A stretch of 49,001 bases of DNA, from NCBI GenBank assembly GCA_964440345.1, contig CAYTSA010000018.1:1-49001 (forward strand). The letters run 5' to 3'. Made by a program: the position numbers and the translations under genes. Below the pieces are notes generated by a model. That model made no database searches. It worked only from the letters and a program-made list of their open reading frames with translations, and was not told where the DNA came from. Below are positions 1 to 8,381 of the stretch, piece by piece. This DNA is from CAYTSA01 sp964440345. Lineage in GTDB: Bacteria; Desulfobacterota; Desulfovibrionia; Desulfovibrionales; Desulfovibrionaceae. How positions within the stretch are numbered: the first letter of the stretch is position 1; each line of letters begins with the position of its first letter.

Positions 1-71
1 AATTAGAAGTGGTTGCTTGAGCTTAAAATTCTAACGTTGGGACACCAGTGATTTTAGGTAAATATCGTCAG

Positions 72-87
72 TGGAACACCTGTTGCA
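72..87 (+). promoter_or_regulatory. sigma-54 (RpoN) type promoter of the flagellar operon
   Basis: The sequence TGGAACACCTGTTGCA matches the sigma-54 consensus TGGCAC-N5-TTGCW with one mismatch. The invariant GG (73-74) and GC (85-86) are exactly ten bases apart, as a -24/-12 promoter requires. Transcription would begin near 98, leaving a leader of about 50 nt before the flgB ATG at 149. Sigma-54 control of middle flagellar genes is well established in many bacteria. A required enhancer-binding activator (FlrC/FleQ-like) is not encoded in this window. Confidence 0.75.
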
Positions 88-148
88 AATGCACATGGGC
101 AAAGCGGGCGGCCGGCGCAAACAAACAAGGCCGCAGGAGGATAACCAT

Positions 149-553
149 ATGAAATCATTGTTTGGAACACACATAGAGCTGAGCGCAAAAGTAATGGACC
201 TGCAGCTCAAACGTCAAAACATTGTCATGAGCAACATGGCCAACGTGGACACCCCGAACTACAAGCCCTTGCGGCTGGAGTTCGAAAAGCAGCTGCAGGA
301 GGCCCTGAACACAGACGCACGGGGAAAGATTACCCGCACCAACGCTAACCATGTTCCAGGCGCCTTTGACCCTCAAACCTTCAAAGGTGAATGGGACGAA
401 GTGTTCATGCCCCGGACCATCCTGGGCGAAGACCGGGTGGACCTCGACAAAGAAATGGCGCTGATGGCCAAGAACACCATGCGCTACAACACCCTGGCCA
501 CCGTAATGAAGCGCAGCTTCTCCGGCCTGGAAAAAATCATTTCCAAGGGCTGA
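149..553 (+). CDS. flgB: flagellar basal-body rod protein FlgB
   Basis: This 134-residue protein is a proximal rod subunit of the flagellar basal body, assembled in the periplasm after export through the flagellar type III apparatus. The rod-family motif SNMANVDTPNYK lies at residues 28-39, and the length is normal for FlgB. I chose the ATG at 149 because GCAGGAGG at 133-140 is a strong ribosome-binding site. The longer in-frame reading starts on top of the sigma-54 promoter and so cannot be translated from that transcript. It is the first gene of the flgB-flgC-fliE-fliF-fliG-fliH-fliI operon. Confidence 0.96.
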   Translation: MKSLFGTHIELSAKVMDLQLKRQNIVMSNMANVDTPNYKPLRLEFEKQLQEALNTDARGKITRTNANHVPGAFDPQTFKGEWDEVFMPRTILGEDRVDLDKEMALMAKNTMRYNTLATVMKRSFSGLEKIISKG

Positions 554-598
554 CGCCAGCCCTGGTAAAAAAGACACTTTTTTGGAGGTATAGGCACT

Positions 599-1036
599 AT
601 GGATTTCATGACCGCATTCGACATTGGTTCGTCGGCCCTGAGCGCCAAGCGCACGCAGATGAACATCATATCCATGAACCTGGCCAACGTGAAAACCACG
701 CGCACGCCAGAGGGCGGCCCCTACCGCCGCAAATCCGTCACCCTGGCCACCACCCCGGTGGACTCTGCTTTTAGCAAAGCCATGCGTTCCGCCCTGGACC
801 GCGAACTCAAGGGCGTGCGGGTGCTGGACGTCGCCACCGACCACCGGCCGCTGAAGCGAGTCTATGAGCCAGGCCACCCGGACGCTGACCCGGAAGGCTA
901 CGTGGCCTACCCGGACATCAATGTGGTGGAAGAAATGACCAACATGATGACCACCATGCGCTCGTACGAGGCCAGCGTTTCCACCATGGAAACCGTCAAG
1001 TCCATGTACAAAAAGGCTCTGGAGCTGGGCGCCTAA
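599..1036 (+). CDS. flgC: flagellar basal-body rod protein FlgC
   Basis: This 145-residue rod protein joins FlgB and FlgF in the proximal rod. It shows the FlgC form of the rod motif (LANVKTTRTPEGGPYRRK, residues 28-45) and the C-terminal helix with EMTNMMTTMRSYEAS that packs in the rod core. A GGAGG at 584-588 lies ten bases before the ATG. It follows flgB by 45 bp and is read in the same operon. Length and both motifs are typical of the family. Confidence 0.96.
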   Translation: MDFMTAFDIGSSALSAKRTQMNIISMNLANVKTTRTPEGGPYRRKSVTLATTPVDSAFSKAMRSALDRELKGVRVLDVATDHRPLKRVYEPGHPDADPEGYVAYPDINVVEEMTNMMTTMRSYEASVSTMETVKSMYKKALELGA

Positions 1037-1056
1037 GCTATTAAGGGAGAAATACC

Positions 1057-1392
1057 ATGGCCATTCAATCTGTTGCACTGAACGCATACAACACTGCCCT
1101 GGACGCCGGCCGCCGGATGGCCAAGGAAACAAACCGCCAGGACATCGCCTCGGCGTCGGAAAAAGAAGCCTCCAATTCCTTTGCCGACACCATCAAAAAC
1201 TCTTTGCATGAAGTAAACAAGATGCAGGCCGAGAAATCACAGATGATTCAAGCTTTTGCTTCTGGAGAGGAACAGAACGTCCACGAACTTATGATCACCT
1301 TGCAAAAAGCCAGCACAGCCATGTCCATGACCAACGCAGTGCGCGGCAAGGTAATGGAATCGTACAAAGAAATCATGCGGATGTCGTTCTAG
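1057..1392 (+). CDS. fliE: flagellar hook-basal body protein FliE
   Basis: This 111-residue protein is the adaptor between the MS ring (FliF) and the proximal rod. The first 50 residues are variable. The C-terminal half carries the conserved FliE pattern, including EEQNVHELMITLQKAS and a final segment AVRGKVMESYKEIMRMSF. AAGGGAGA stands about seven bases before the ATG. The position between flgC and fliF is the canonical order in this operon type. Confidence 0.95.
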   Translation: MAIQSVALNAYNTALDAGRRMAKETNRQDIASASEKEASNSFADTIKNSLHEVNKMQAEKSQMIQAFASGEEQNVHELMITLQKASTAMSMTNAVRGKVMESYKEIMRMSF

Positions 1393-1430
1393 ACACAGAA
1401 CGCCCACGCTAACGCACAAGGGGAGAGAAC

Positions 1431-3056
1431 ATGGCGCCGGCACTTAGGGACTCCATGGATAAGATTCGCGGCTTCTGGAGCCGCACCAGCATGAGCCAAC
1501 GGGTTTTCGTAGGCGGCATCGCCGTGGTCGTGGTTGTTGCCTTTTTCATCATGATCATGGTCATGAACCGCGAAAACTACCAGGTGCTTTACACGAACCT
1601 CGCTCCAGAAGACGCCTCCCGCGTGGTGGAAATACTCAAAAAAGAAAAAGTTCCCTACAAGCTGACCAACAACGGAAACACAGTCATGGCGCCTGAAGCC
1701 CAGGTCTATGAGTTGCGGCTGAAAATCGCCGGCGAAGGCGGCATGGTCGGCCAGGGCGTCGGCTTTGAAATTTTCGACCAAATCAAAGTGGGACAAACGG
1801 ATTTTGTTCAGAAGATCAACTACCAGCGAGCGCTGCAAGGCGAGCTCTCGCGCACCATCTCCGAATTCCCGGCTGTGGAAAAGGCCCGGGTGCATTTGGT
1901 TCTGCCGGCAAAAAGCCTGTTCATTGAAGACGAACGGCCCCCGTCGGCCTCCGTCGTGCTCAAGATGCTCGAAGGCCAGAAAATGGACAACAAGGAAGTG
2001 CAAGCCATCGTCAACCTGGTTACCATGGCGGTGGAAGGGCTGGACAAGGGCCGCATCACCGTGGCCGACACCAACGGCCAGCTGCTCTACCAACCCACAG
2101 ACGACGGCACCCTGGAAGGCATGACCACCACCCAGCTGGAATACAAGCGTGAAGTGCAGCGGCAGATGGAGCGCCGGGTAGAGGAAATGCTCTACCCCAT
2201 TGCCGGCCCGGGCCGCGTCATCGCCAAGGTAAACGCCGACCTCGACTTCAGCAAAAAAACCATACACAAAGAACTTTACGACCCGGATTCCGCTGTCCTG
2301 CGCAGCGAACAACGTAGCGAAGAAGTAACCCAGGGCCAAGCCAACACTGAAGCCGGCGTGCCAGAAACAAATTTCCGCGGCGATGAAATTACCGGCGCCA
2401 TCAGCCGCCAGGAGTCCACCCGGGAAACGCGGGCCTCCAACTTTGAAATCAACAAGGAAGAGCAATCCATCATCTCCCAGCCTGGGGAGTTGCAACGCAT
2501 CTCTGTGGCGGTTATCGTAGACGGCACGTACCAAATGAATGAAGAAACGGGCGAGTACATTTTCACTCCCCGCGCAGAAGAAGAGCTGGAGCGCATCCAG
2601 CAGCTGGTGGCCAACGCCGTGGGCATGGAATCCGCCCGCGGGGACACCATTGAAGTAACGTCCATCAGCTTTGGCGGGCCGGAAATAGAAGAAGAGCCCA
2701 GCCTGATGGCTATTATTGCTGACTACGCACTGCGGCTCGGCAAGCCCTTGCTCAATGCGCTGCTTATCTTCCTCTTCTTGGTCCTCGTGGTCCGGCCGGT
2801 CATTCTGGCTCTTATCCGGCCCCGCGTGGAAGGCGAAGCTGTGGAAGGACTGGAAGGCTTGCCAGACGGCGAAGAGCGCTTGGCCCTCATAGAAGCTGAA
2901 GAGGAAGAAAGCGACATAATGGACGCCTTGAAGAAGATCGAAGACATCAAGGCTCACGCTCTGCAGCTCTCTGAGCAAAACATGGATCAGGCGGTAAACA
3001 TCCTTAAGTCCTGGCTGAAGAATCAGGAAGGAGCTAAAGTTGGCCGAGCAGCTTAA
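1431..3056 (+). CDS. fliF: flagellar MS-ring protein FliF
   Basis: FliF forms the MS ring in the inner membrane, on which the rod, switch and export gate are built. The 541-residue protein has two membrane helices, one near residues 25-44 and one near 438-460, with a large periplasmic ring-building part between them. The cytoplasmic tail after residue 500 (DIMDALKKIEDIKAHALQLS onward) is where FliG binds. GGGGAGAG precedes the ATG. Its last 17 bases overlap fliG, which points to coupled translation. Confidence 0.97.
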   Translation: MAPALRDSMDKIRGFWSRTSMSQRVFVGGIAVVVVVAFFIMIMVMNRENYQVLYTNLAPEDASRVVEILKKEKVPYKLTNNGNTVMAPEAQVYELRLKIAGEGGMVGQGVGFEIFDQIKVGQTDFVQKINYQRALQGELSRTISEFPAVEKARVHLVLPAKSLFIEDERPPSASVVLKMLEGQKMDNKEVQAIVNLVTMAVEGLDKGRITVADTNGQLLYQPTDDGTLEGMTTTQLEYKREVQRQMERRVEEMLYPIAGPGRVIAKVNADLDFSKKTIHKELYDPDSAVLRSEQRSEEVTQGQANTEAGVPETNFRGDEITGAISRQESTRETRASNFEINKEEQSIISQPGELQRISVAVIVDGTYQMNEETGEYIFTPRAEEELERIQQLVANAVGMESARGDTIEVTSISFGGPEIEEEPSLMAIIADYALRLGKPLLNALLIFLFLVLVVRPVILALIRPRVEGEAVEGLEGLPDGEERLALIEAEEEESDIMDALKKIEDIKAHALQLSEQNMDQAVNILKSWLKNQEGAKVGRAA

Positions 3057-4041
3057 AGGGGCCCACAAAACGGCGGTGCTTCTGCTCGCCATGGGCGACA
3101 AATTCACGTCGGAGATTTTCAAGCGCATGGACCGCTCGGAAATCACCCAGGTATCCAAGGCCATGATGGAGATGGACACCATCCCCAAAGAAACCGTGGA
3201 AGAGGTCGTCCGCGAGTACCACCGCGCCCTGGTCACCGGGCAGGAGCTGCTCTCCGGCGGCGAAGACCAGGTCAAGCGGCTGCTCATGAAGAACTTGGAC
3301 GCCGACACCGCCAAATACATCATGGACGCACTGGACATGGACCACGGCCCAGCCCCCTTCCGGGAGCTGGAAAACGTTAGCCCAAAGATACTCTCCCAGA
3401 TTCTGCGCAACGAACACCCGCAGACCCTGGCGCTCATTCTGGGCCACTTGCACCCGGATCAGGCTGCGGAACTACTCTCAAACCTGCCAGCCGGCGTGAG
3501 GCCCGAAGTGCTCATGCGCCTGGCGAAACTGGAAGCCGTGCCCGAGGAGATGCTCATGGAAGTGGACAAGGTGCTGCAAAGCCAGCTCATCGCCATGGGA
3601 GGCAAGGAAGGCAAAAAAGTGGGCGGCGTCCAGTCCGTGGCCGAAATACTCAACGCTGTGGACCGCGCCACCGAAGAGGAAGTGCTCTCTGAAATTGAAG
3701 AAGAATCCGCCCAGATGGCCGAAGAAATTCGCAACCTCATGTTCGTGTTCGAGGACATCAAGGGCCTGGACGACCGCTCCATACGCGAACTGCTCAAGGA
3801 GATTTCCAACGAGGACCTGACCACCGCCCTCAAAGGCGCCAGCGACGAACTCAAGGAAAAATTCCTGGGCAACCTGTCCGAGCGCGCGTCCACAATGATC
3901 CGCGAAGACCTGGAAATCATGGGCCCTGTGCGCCTCTCCGACGTAGAAGGCGCCCAGCAGAACATCGTTAAAACCGTGCGCCGGCTCGAAGTGGAAGGCC
4001 GCATCGTCATCGGACGCGGAGGCGGAGATGTCTTTGTCTGA
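3040..4041 (+). CDS. fliG: flagellar motor switch protein FliG
   Basis: FliG is the torque-generating switch protein on the cytoplasmic face of the MS ring and interacts with MotA. The 333-residue length is typical. The EHPQT motif of the middle domain is at about residues 124-128, and the charged C-terminal motor domain follows. The best start is TTG at 3040, with AGGAAGGAG about five bases upstream inside fliF. No ATG sits at the expected N-terminus, so the start is a rare codon. The 3' end overlaps fliH by 14 bases. Confidence 0.96.
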   Translation: MAEQLKGAHKTAVLLLAMGDKFTSEIFKRMDRSEITQVSKAMMEMDTIPKETVEEVVREYHRALVTGQELLSGGEDQVKRLLMKNLDADTAKYIMDALDMDHGPAPFRELENVSPKILSQILRNEHPQTLALILGHLHPDQAAELLSNLPAGVRPEVLMRLAKLEAVPEEMLMEVDKVLQSQLIAMGGKEGKKVGGVQSVAEILNAVDRATEEEVLSEIEEESAQMAEEIRNLMFVFEDIKGLDDRSIRELLKEISNEDLTTALKGASDELKEKFLGNLSERASTMIREDLEIMGPVRLSDVEGAQQNIVKTVRRLEVEGRIVIGRGGGDVFV

Positions 4042-4858
4042 GCAGACCAATACAAAATTCATGACCGGCAAGGTGCTCATGAACGCCGGAGGAACCGGCG
4101 CCATAGAAACAACCGTGGCCCAGCTGGAAGGCAGCACAAAGCTCACCTGGGACGAATCCGTGGAGGGCGAATACCTGGAGCGGGTCAAGGCCCGGGCCGC
4201 AACCAAAGCCAAGCAGGTGCTCGCCCAGGCGCAGCAGGAAGCCAACGCCATACGCGAAGAGGCCCGGCAAGAAGGCTTTGACCAGGGCCTGGCTGAAGCC
4301 CAGAACCAGTTGGAGCAGGCAAGAGCCTCCATGGCCGAGGAACTGGCCAAAGCCCTGGAATCCGTCCGCCAGGGCCGCAGCAACATCTGGCGGCTGCACC
4401 GTGAAGACGTCATGGCCGTCATCCACCTAGCCGTGGAAAAAATCATCGGCTGCGAGATTCATGAACAGCGCAGGAAAATTCTCGGCTCCCTGCTGGACGA
4501 AGCCGTAGAGGCCCTGGAGGCCGAACGAACCCTGACCCTGCGGGCCAACCCCGAAGACGCCCAGGACTTGGACGATCTCATGAACGAGGTCCGCGACCGC
4601 TACCCGTCCATGGAAAGCTGGCGCATCAAGCCAGACCAGAACATGCAGCCCGGCGGACTCATTGTGGAAACAGACTACGGCAAGGTGGACTCCACCCTGG
4701 AAAGCCGGCGGGAACTGGTGGAGTCCGTCTTTACCAAAATGAACCTGCCGTCAGGCGACGTCTCGGAGTCCGATGAGAACGCCAGCGCCAACATGCCTGA
4801 AGAAGGCCACCCGGCCAACAGCAAACAGGCAGAACCGGCTGAAGAGCCGGCGTCATGA
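4028..4858 (+). CDS. fliH: flagellar export ATPase regulator FliH
   Basis: FliH holds the FliI ATPase and links it to the switch and export gate. The 276-residue protein has a long charged coiled-coil region around residues 50-120, rich in Ala, Gln and Glu. A FliH/HrpE-like C-terminal domain follows (AVIHLAVEKIIGCE near residue 131, then LRANPEDAQDLDDL). Its poorly conserved Glu/Pro-rich tail overlaps fliI through the ATGA at 4855-4858. Identification rests on the domain pattern and on its place between fliG and fliI. Confidence 0.92.
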   Translation: MSLSEQTNTKFMTGKVLMNAGGTGAIETTVAQLEGSTKLTWDESVEGEYLERVKARAATKAKQVLAQAQQEANAIREEARQEGFDQGLAEAQNQLEQARASMAEELAKALESVRQGRSNIWRLHREDVMAVIHLAVEKIIGCEIHEQRRKILGSLLDEAVEALEAERTLTLRANPEDAQDLDDLMNEVRDRYPSMESWRIKPDQNMQPGGLIVETDYGKVDSTLESRRELVESVFTKMNLPSGDVSESDENASANMPEEGHPANSKQAEPAEEPAS

Positions 4859-6183
4859 GACTGACGCCGGCGGCCTGCCTCTACGAACTGCAGGAACTCA
4901 ACCCCTGCCAGGTGTTCGGCAAAGTCTCCAAAGTCGTGGGCCTCATCATCGAGGGCCGGGGCATTAAGGCCCCCCTGGGCGCAGTCTGCCACCTGCTGCC
5001 TGACCAAGACGGCGAGGCGCCCATTGCCGCCGAAGTCGTGGGCTTCCGCGACAACGCCGTGCTCTTCATGCCTTACGGCGATATGCGAGGAATCCGGCCC
5101 GGCAGCCCGATCATGAACTCCAGCGCGCCCCCCTATTTTCCGGTGGGACCCGGCTGTTTGGGCCGGGCCATGGACGCCTTTGGCATTCCCTTGGACGCCA
5201 AAGGCCCCATCCTGCCCGACGGGCACTACCCGCTCTACGCGCCGCCGCCAAACCCCCTGGCCCGGCCGCGCATCACCGAGCCGCTGGACGTGGGCGTGCG
5301 CGCCGTCAACGGCCTGCTCACCCTGGGCAAGGGCCAGCGCGTGGGCATCATGGCCGGCTCCGGCGTGGGCAAATCCACCCTCATGGGCATGATGGCCCGC
5401 TATACCAAGGCCGACGTCAACGTCATCGCTTTGGTGGGCGAGCGCGGCAGAGAAGTAGTTGAATTCATGGAAAAAGATTTGGGCCCCGAAGGTCTGGCCC
5501 GGTCCGTGCTCGTGGTCGCCACCAGCGACCAGTCGCCACTGGTGCGCATGCGCGCCGCCTACGCCGCCACCGCCGCAGCCGAATATTTCCGCGACCAGGG
5601 CAAGGACGTGCTGTTCATGATGGACTCGGTCACCCGCTTTGCCATGGCCGCCCGCGAAGTGGGCCTGGCCGTGGGCGAACCGCCCACCTCCCGCGGCTAC
5701 ACCCCCTCCGTGTTCGCCCACCTGCCCAAGCTGCTGGAGCGGGCCGGCCGCAGCGAAACCGGAACCATCACCGGCGTCTATACTGTCCTGGTGGACGGCG
5801 ACGACTTCAACGAACCCGTGGCCGACTCCGTGCGCTCCATCCTGGACGGCCACGTGGTGCTCACCCGTGAGCTGGCCGACCAGGGCCACTACCCGTCCAT
5901 CGACGTGCTCAAATCCATCAGCCGGCTGCGCGCAGACGTCACGGGCAAGCAAGTCCAACTGGCCGGCCGCGAAATGCTGCGCAACCTCTCTACTTTTAAG
6001 CGCGTAGAGGACATGGTGAACATAGGCGCCTACACCCAGGGCTCCAACCCGGAAATAGACCACGCCCTGCAGATGATCGGCCCCATTAACCAATATCTGC
6101 AGCAAAATGTGGACGAACAGTGCTCCCTGGAAAGCAGCTTCGAGGAATTGAGCCATTTCCTGCCCCAGGAGCAGGAGGGGTAG
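4855..6183 (+). CDS. fliI: flagellum-specific ATP synthase FliI
   Basis: FliI is the hexameric ATPase of the flagellar type III export apparatus. The 442-residue protein is F1-beta-like. A Walker A loop, GSGVGKST, lies near residues 167-174, a Walker B strand, DVLFMMDSVTR, near 250-260, and the downstream block EPPTSRGYTPSVF is typical of export ATPases. The start overlaps the fliH stop (ATGA). It is the last gene of the operon. The usual next gene, fliJ (export chaperone), is not present downstream, where a palindromic element begins at the base after the stop codon. Confidence 0.97.
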   Translation: MRLTPAACLYELQELNPCQVFGKVSKVVGLIIEGRGIKAPLGAVCHLLPDQDGEAPIAAEVVGFRDNAVLFMPYGDMRGIRPGSPIMNSSAPPYFPVGPGCLGRAMDAFGIPLDAKGPILPDGHYPLYAPPPNPLARPRITEPLDVGVRAVNGLLTLGKGQRVGIMAGSGVGKSTLMGMMARYTKADVNVIALVGERGREVVEFMEKDLGPEGLARSVLVVATSDQSPLVRMRAAYAATAAAEYFRDQGKDVLFMMDSVTRFAMAAREVGLAVGEPPTSRGYTPSVFAHLPKLLERAGRSETGTITGVYTVLVDGDDFNEPVADSVRSILDGHVVLTRELADQGHYPSIDVLKSISRLRADVTGKQVQLAGREMLRNLSTFKRVEDMVNIGAYTQGSNPEIDHALQMIGPINQYLQQNVDEQCSLESSFEELSHFLPQEQEG

Positions 6184-6306
6184 CAGGCTGTTGAAAAATC
6201 CAAAATGGCTGCGTTGCTTCAAAAAGTTCAACCTCTCGTGTATTACATCTACACGCCGATCTTGAACTTTTTTTGCGCCTTGCCCTCGTATTTTTTAAAC
6301 AGCCTG
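6184..6306. repeat. 123-bp imperfect palindromic element, possible MITE or terminator
   Basis: The segment starts with CAGGCTGTTGAAAAATC and ends with ATTTTTTAAACAGCCTG. The outer bases pair as an imperfect inverted repeat of about 45 nt on each side, and an inner AAAAAGTTCAA/TTGAACTTTTT pair closes it. The centre (about 6231-6265) is unpaired. It directly abuts the fliI stop codon. As RNA it would form a long hairpin able to end or protect the flagellar transcript. The AGGCTGTT ends and size also fit a small non-autonomous mobile element. Confidence 0.7.
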
Positions 6307-6636
6307 CGAATAAGTTTTTTCAACACGCTGGTTGGGCTTTTTGCTCCGCCATGGACGTCACGGCAGTCTACAAAGCGGCGAGTTCGTGCCGGCCACACTT
6401 CCTAGACATTATCTCAATTTTTCCGGGTTTATTACTATTTACATATTATCTTAACACGTTACCCTGCCTTCTTTCCTAATACAAAGTATTGTCAATAGAT
6501 TTAATATGGTTTAGATACAAGCATAGCAAAGGGGCGTTTACACGCCGCCGGCGCATCGCGCCGTATTCCGGCAGCCGGGGGGCAAGGCCGGGGCGCGACG
6601 TATAACGTATTGCCCAAACCATCAGGAGGCTCCACC
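6307..6636. other. AT-rich intergenic region before the secretin gene
   Basis: No gene is seen here. The stretch 6400-6530 is clearly more AT-rich than the flanking operons. A weak sigma-70-like pair, TTGTCA (6489-6494) and TAGATA (6512-6517) with a 17-nt spacer, is the best promoter candidate for the secretin gene, but the -10 matches only three of six bases. A GC-rich stretch at 6540-6595 follows, and an AGGAGG ribosome-binding site is at 6624-6629. Confidence 0.35.
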
Positions 6637-8373
6637 ATGGGCCGCGCCAGATATCAGCTTTTCCTCGTCAACTCGTCATACGCAGTGATCGTATTGGCGC
6701 TTTGTGTTTTTTTGGGTCCAACCGGCTGCGCAGACAAGCGCCAGGAGGCTGTCAAGGGCAAGCTGGACTACGCCGAGCTGCACAACGCCACCATAGCCGA
6801 GGCCCGCAACCTGGAGCGTTACCGCGACAGGCAAAGCAGGCTGGAAAAAACAGCCCCGCCTCCACCGGTTGACCTGGAGCCCATGGAGCCGGAATACAGC
6901 CCCCTGGACGAGGTCCGGCTGTCCATTGACATGAAGGACACCACCCTGCACGACGCGCTCTACGTGGTGGCCCGCCACGCTGGGCTGAACCTGGTCATTG
7001 ACCCGGAAATCCCCCGCCAGGGCAACTTGGTCACCATCAGCTTTGACTACGCCACCACCTCCGAGGTGCTGGAAAGCCTGCTCGGCGCCTACGACTACAG
7101 CTGGGGCGTCAAACGCAACGTCATATTCGTCAAAGCCACCGAAGAAAGGGCGTTTGATCTGGACTTTCTGAACGTCAAAACGGGTCTGGACATCGACTCC
7201 GGCGGGGACATCTACGGCTCCTCCCGCTCAGAAACTGACGAAAGCAATGAGTTGTCCGGCAATTTCAGCGTTTCCGCTTCCCTGGGGCGTGGAGTGGAGG
7301 CCGGATCGCTCTACAGCTATATTGAACAAAACGTGCGCTCCATCCTCAACTCTACCTCTTCCACCCCCAGCGGCGGGGCAACCACAGGGACAGACAAGGG
7401 CGGCGGCGACAGCGCAGAAGACAGCGGCGAGGCGTCCACAGCAGGAACCGCGGGCTCCACCACAGACTATTTTTACATCGACCCCATTGCCGGCTCGCTT
7501 TACGTACGGGCGACCCCGCGCAAGGTCCAGGCCGTTGCCCAGCTCATTGACCGGCTCAAGGGCAAGATGACCCGCCAGGTGGTCATTGACGCGCGCATTC
7601 TGGAAGTCACCCTGAGCGACGAATTCTACCTGGGCGTGGACTGGAACTGGCTGCTCAACCGTGTGGTAAACTCCAGCACGTATAACATCGACATTACCAC
7701 CAACCAGAATACCGGGAACAGTCTTCTGCCGGATACGGACAATAACCGTCCCGTGCCGGGCGTTTTTGCCTTGAACTACACTGAATCTATCACCGGCAGC
7801 GACGGCGTAGTGACAGAAGTGACCAACAGCGTGGTGCAAGCTCTGCAACGTTTCGGCGGGCTGAAAACCATAGCCAACCCTCACGTGCGCGCCCGTCACG
7901 CCCAGCCGGCCCTGATCACCTCTGGCCGGACAGAAGCGTACCTTAAAGAAATAACCCGCGAGTCCGAAATCAACGACGGCGTGCAGGAAATCACCTACAC
8001 CACGGAAACCGCCAAGGCATTTTCCGGCGTCATGCTCGGCGTCTTTCCCTTCATCAAAGGCGATGAGGTTGACCTGCAGATATTTCCCATCCGCAGCAGC
8101 GTGGACCTGACCAACGAAGTGAACGTTGGCGAAAATAATGACATATTCATCACTCTGCCCAAGGTGGACGTACAAAATGTGCACACCAGCCTGCACGTGC
8201 GCGACGGCGACACTGTGATCATTGGCGGACTCATCGACAAGAGCCAGGACAACAACGACGACGGCTCGCCCGGCCTCATGAGCCTGCCTCTGATCGGCAA
8301 CCTGTTTCAGCACAAACGCCATTTGGAGTCCATCCGCGAGCTGGTCATCATCATGAACATCCGGCTCATCTAG
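6637..8373 (+). CDS. secretin, PilQ/MshL-type outer-membrane lipoprotein
   Basis: Secretins form gated multimeric channels in the outer membrane for pili or type II secretion. The 578-residue product begins with a hydrophobic signal sequence ending GPTGC, which suggests a lipoprotein. A short N-terminal secretin domain lies near residues 90-180. The core secretin fold starts near 277 (YFYIDPIAGSLYVRATPRKV, then VVIDARILEVTLSDEF). The C-terminal block VRDGDTVIIGGLI followed by PLIGNLFQHK is a hallmark of the family. The ATG at 6637 is chosen for the AGGAGG eight bases before it. A Ser/Gly/Thr-rich linker lies near 235-275. MshL is the closest match by pattern, but no pilin or ATPase gene is nearby, so the partner system is unknown. 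Confidence 0.88.
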   Translation: MGRARYQLFLVNSSYAVIVLALCVFLGPTGCADKRQEAVKGKLDYAELHNATIAEARNLERYRDRQSRLEKTAPPPPVDLEPMEPEYSPLDEVRLSIDMKDTTLHDALYVVARHAGLNLVIDPEIPRQGNLVTISFDYATTSEVLESLLGAYDYSWGVKRNVIFVKATEERAFDLDFLNVKTGLDIDSGGDIYGSSRSETDESNELSGNFSVSASLGRGVEAGSLYSYIEQNVRSILNSTSSTPSGGATTGTDKGGGDSAEDSGEASTAGTAGSTTDYFYIDPIAGSLYVRATPRKVQAVAQLIDRLKGKMTRQVVIDARILEVTLSDEFYLGVDWNWLLNRVVNSSTYNIDITTNQNTGNSLLPDTDNNRPVPGVFALNYTESITGSDGVVTEVTNSVVQALQRFGGLKTIANPHVRARHAQPALITSGRTEAYLKEITRESEINDGVQEITYTTETAKAFSGVMLGVFPFIKGDEVDLQIFPIRSSVDLTNEVNVGENNDIFITLPKVDVQNVHTSLHVRDGDTVIIGGLIDKSQDNNDDGSPGLMSLPLIGNLFQHKRHLESIRELVIIMNIRLI

Positions 8374-8381
8374 TTTTAACC

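Noticed and set aside
71..148. Longer flgB reading starting at 71
   Set aside because: It begins on the sigma-54 promoter and lacks a ribosome-binding site, while 149 has a strong one and the normal FlgB start.
1389..3437. Long minus-strand open frame of 682 codons opposite fliF
   Set aside because: It is the complement of clearly conserved fliF and fliG, has no recognisable domains and reflects GC-rich codon bias.
4675..6231. Minus-strand open frame opposite fliH and fliI
   Set aside because: It is a His/Gly-rich shadow of fliI with no ribosome-binding site or domain.
6326..6345. Second sigma-54-like sequence after fliI
   Set aside because: The GG and GC are eleven bases apart instead of ten, so it does not fit the -24/-12 rule.
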